DNA of 5,172 nucleotides from an uncultured Eubacteriales bacterium (GTDB taxonomy: Bacteria; Bacillota_A; Clostridia; Christensenellales; Aristaeellaceae): assembly GCA_900553645.1 (NCBI GenBank), contig USEE01000131.1, positions 1-5,172 of the forward strand, written 5' to 3'. The notes below the pieces were generated by a model, which was not told the DNA's origin, searched no databases, and saw only the letters and a list, made by a program, of their open reading frames with translations. The position numbers and the translations under genes are program-made. Positions 3,900 to 5,172 of the stretch are shown here, in pieces; the first letter of the stretch is position 1, and each line of letters starts with the position of its first letter.

Positions 3900-5106
3900 A
3901 TTCAGCCTGTCCATGCTGGGCGAAAGCGTGCGCATGTCGCTGGACAACATACGGTCGAACAAGATGCGCTCGTTTTTGACTGTCTTAGGCATAATAATCG
4001 GCGTAATGGCGGTAATCGCGCTTATGACAATCGTAAACGCCGTGACCAATACGATAACCGAGCAGTTCACGGCGATGGGCACGGGTAAGCTGACGGTACA
4101 GGCGACCGGCACGGCGCTAAAGCGCGGCCTGACCGAGAGCGACTTAAGCGAACTGCGCGCGCTGGAAAATGTAGCCGACGTCGACCCCAAGGCCAGCCTG
4201 ACCGCGACGGTAGCCAGCGGCGACGCGTTTATCGAGAACATGTCGATAGACGGGTACAGCGACGTATACTTCCGCAAGCAGGGCGACGGCTTCATATCGC
4301 GCGGGCGGGCGCTGAACATACTGGACATGGACAGCGTTAACCGGGTATGCGTGATCGATTCCAAGGCATCGTCCAAGCTGTTCAGCGGCAGCGACCCGCT
4401 GGGCGAGCATATAAGCATAGGCGGCATAGAATACCTGATAGTAGGCACTTTATCAGACGACAGCGACGCGGACGTAATGTCGCAGGCGATGGGACTGAGT
4501 GAGGACGGCCGGATTATCATCCCGTACACTGCGGCCAAGAAGCAGGCGGGCCAGCGCAACGTGATAAGCCTTGACGTATATGTGGACGACACGGACATGA
4601 TGGATGACACGGTAACGGCGGTTGAGGCAGTACTAAAGTCGGCGTTCAACTACAAGGACGACAGCTACACGGTCATAAACATGGAAAGCCTGCTCGACAC
4701 GATGGACACGATGATGGGCATGATGTCAAACGTTTTGGCGGGCATAGCGTCGATAGCGCTGCTGGTAGGCGGCATAGGCATAATGAACATGATGCTGGTA
4801 TCCGTGACCGAGCGCACCGCCGAAATCGGCCTGCGCAAGGCATTAGGCGCGCAGCCCTTCCAGATACAGATGCAATTCCTGATAGAGTCGTTTGTATTAT
4901 CGCTGATAGGCGGCCTATTAGGACTGATAGTGGGCGTAATAGTCTCCTACATAGTGGTAACATCGATGGGCGCGACATTCGTAATGTCCCGCGACGCGAT
5001 AGCGCTGGGTGTAGGCTTCTCCGCCGCGGTAGGCATAATATTCGGCTGGGCGCCCGCACGCAAGGCCAGCCGGCTAAACCCCATAGACGCGCTCAGAAAC
5101 GTGTGA
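3892..5106 (+). CDS. MacB/FtsX-type ABC transporter permease
   Basis: This is the membrane subunit of the exporter, acting as a mechanotransmission-type permease with the adaptor and ATPase encoded upstream. The 404-residue protein has the classic layout. An amphipathic N-terminal helix precedes TM1 (about 28-48, within MRSFLTVLGIIIGVMAV), then comes a large extracellular MacB_PCD domain (about 50-270). TM2 is at about 280-303 (LLVGGIGIMN), the cytoplasmic coupling loop TERTAEIGLRKALGA at 306-320, TM3 at about 330-356 and TM4 at about 369-387. The end, PARKASRLNPIDALRNV, is typical of the family. A methionine-rich stretch (264-278) sits just before TM2. It starts with ATG at 3892, 8 nt after AAGGAGG, inside the ATPase gene. 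Single four-TM topology places it with MacB/YknZ rather than ten-TM BceB. About three quarters of its isoleucines use ATA. Confidence 0.95.
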   Translation: MRKFSLSMLGESVRMSLDNIRSNKMRSFLTVLGIIIGVMAVIALMTIVNAVTNTITEQFTAMGTGKLTVQATGTALKRGLTESDLSELRALENVADVDPKASLTATVASGDAFIENMSIDGYSDVYFRKQGDGFISRGRALNILDMDSVNRVCVIDSKASSKLFSGSDPLGEHISIGGIEYLIVGTLSDDSDADVMSQAMGLSEDGRIIIPYTAAKKQAGQRNVISLDVYVDDTDMMDDTVTAVEAVLKSAFNYKDDSYTVINMESLLDTMDTMMGMMSNVLAGIASIALLVGGIGIMNMMLVSVTERTAEIGLRKALGAQPFQIQMQFLIESFVLSLIGGLLGLIVGVIVSYIVVTSMGATFVMSRDAIALGVGFSAAVGIIFGWAPARKASRLNPIDALRNV

Positions 5107-5132
5107 CCGACTAAATGCATATATCATATATC

Positions 5133-5171
5133 AAAAATCGCCGCGTGAATTGATCAAACGCGGCGATTTTT
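5133..5171 (+). terminator. Terminator of the exporter operon, possibly bidirectional
   Basis: AAAAATCGCCGCGT (5133-5146) is perfectly complementary to ACGCGGCGATTTTT (5158-5171), forming a 14-bp stem with an 11-nt loop that contains the palindrome TTGATCAA. The GC-rich core and flanking A/T runs give a U-tract on both strands, so it could end transcription from either side. It lies 26 bp after the permease stop. Confidence 0.92.
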
Positions 5172-5172
5172 A

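Noticed and set aside
3705..4649. Minus-strand open frame of 314 codons opposite the ATPase and permease genes
   Set aside because: It runs antisense across two certain genes with intact motifs, is Ser-rich and lacks a plausible start signal.
2315..5106. Horizontal transfer of the exporter operon suggested by its ATA-rich codon use
   Set aside because: infC in the same window also uses ATA often, and base composition is similar on both sides, so expression level explains the difference better.
5119..5132. Tandem ATATATC x2 after the permease gene
   Set aside because: Two copies of a 7-bp AT-rich unit in a short spacer are easily due to chance; no further copies or dyad function seen.

Overview
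The window looks like chromosomal DNA from a GC-rich member of the Firmicutes, most likely a Clostridia-type gut lineage (inference). Supporting this: the gene order infC-rpmI-rplT behind a leader RNA that resembles the Firmicutes L20 leader, strong GGAGG ribosome binding sites on nearly every gene, sigma-A promoters close to consensus, and frequent TTG/GTG starts. Isoleucine is often coded by ATA despite the high GC. No mobile element, CRISPR array, tRNA or rRNA was seen.

Left half (about 1-2173), all genes on the minus strand. Read in the direction of transcription it begins with a consensus promoter (TTGACA-17-TATAAT) driving a compact YgjP/DUF45-type zinc metallopeptidase (2134-1622). About 30 bp after its stop is a second strong promoter (TTGACA-17-TATACT). 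This is followed by a ~120-nt structured leader ending in an intrinsic terminator, then infC (IF3), rpmI (L35) and rplT (L20), and a strong terminator at 101-68. This is the classical translation operon. In Firmicutes, L20 represses it by acting on the leader and promoting termination before infC. The infC start appears to be a non-canonical AUC at 1417, matching the rare AUU-type starts through which IF3 regulates itself in other bacteria.

Right half (2315-5106), plus strand, divergent from the peptidase: a three-gene operon for a MacAB-like ABC exporter. It encodes a membrane-anchored HlyD/MacA-like adaptor, a MacB/LolD-type ATPase and a four-TM MacB/FtsX-type permease. The genes are 7 bp apart or overlap by 8 bp, and a 14-bp perfect stem terminator (5133-5171) closes the operon. 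In Gram-positive bacteria such systems usually export peptides or antibiotics, or protect against envelope-active compounds; the substrate here cannot be read from the sequence.

The content is largely ordinary. The points most worth a second look are the AUC start of infC, the leader RNA with competing pairings, an unexplained GC-rich hairpin between infC and rpmI, the shortened peptidase, and the hairpin-less adaptor with a methionine-rich tail.
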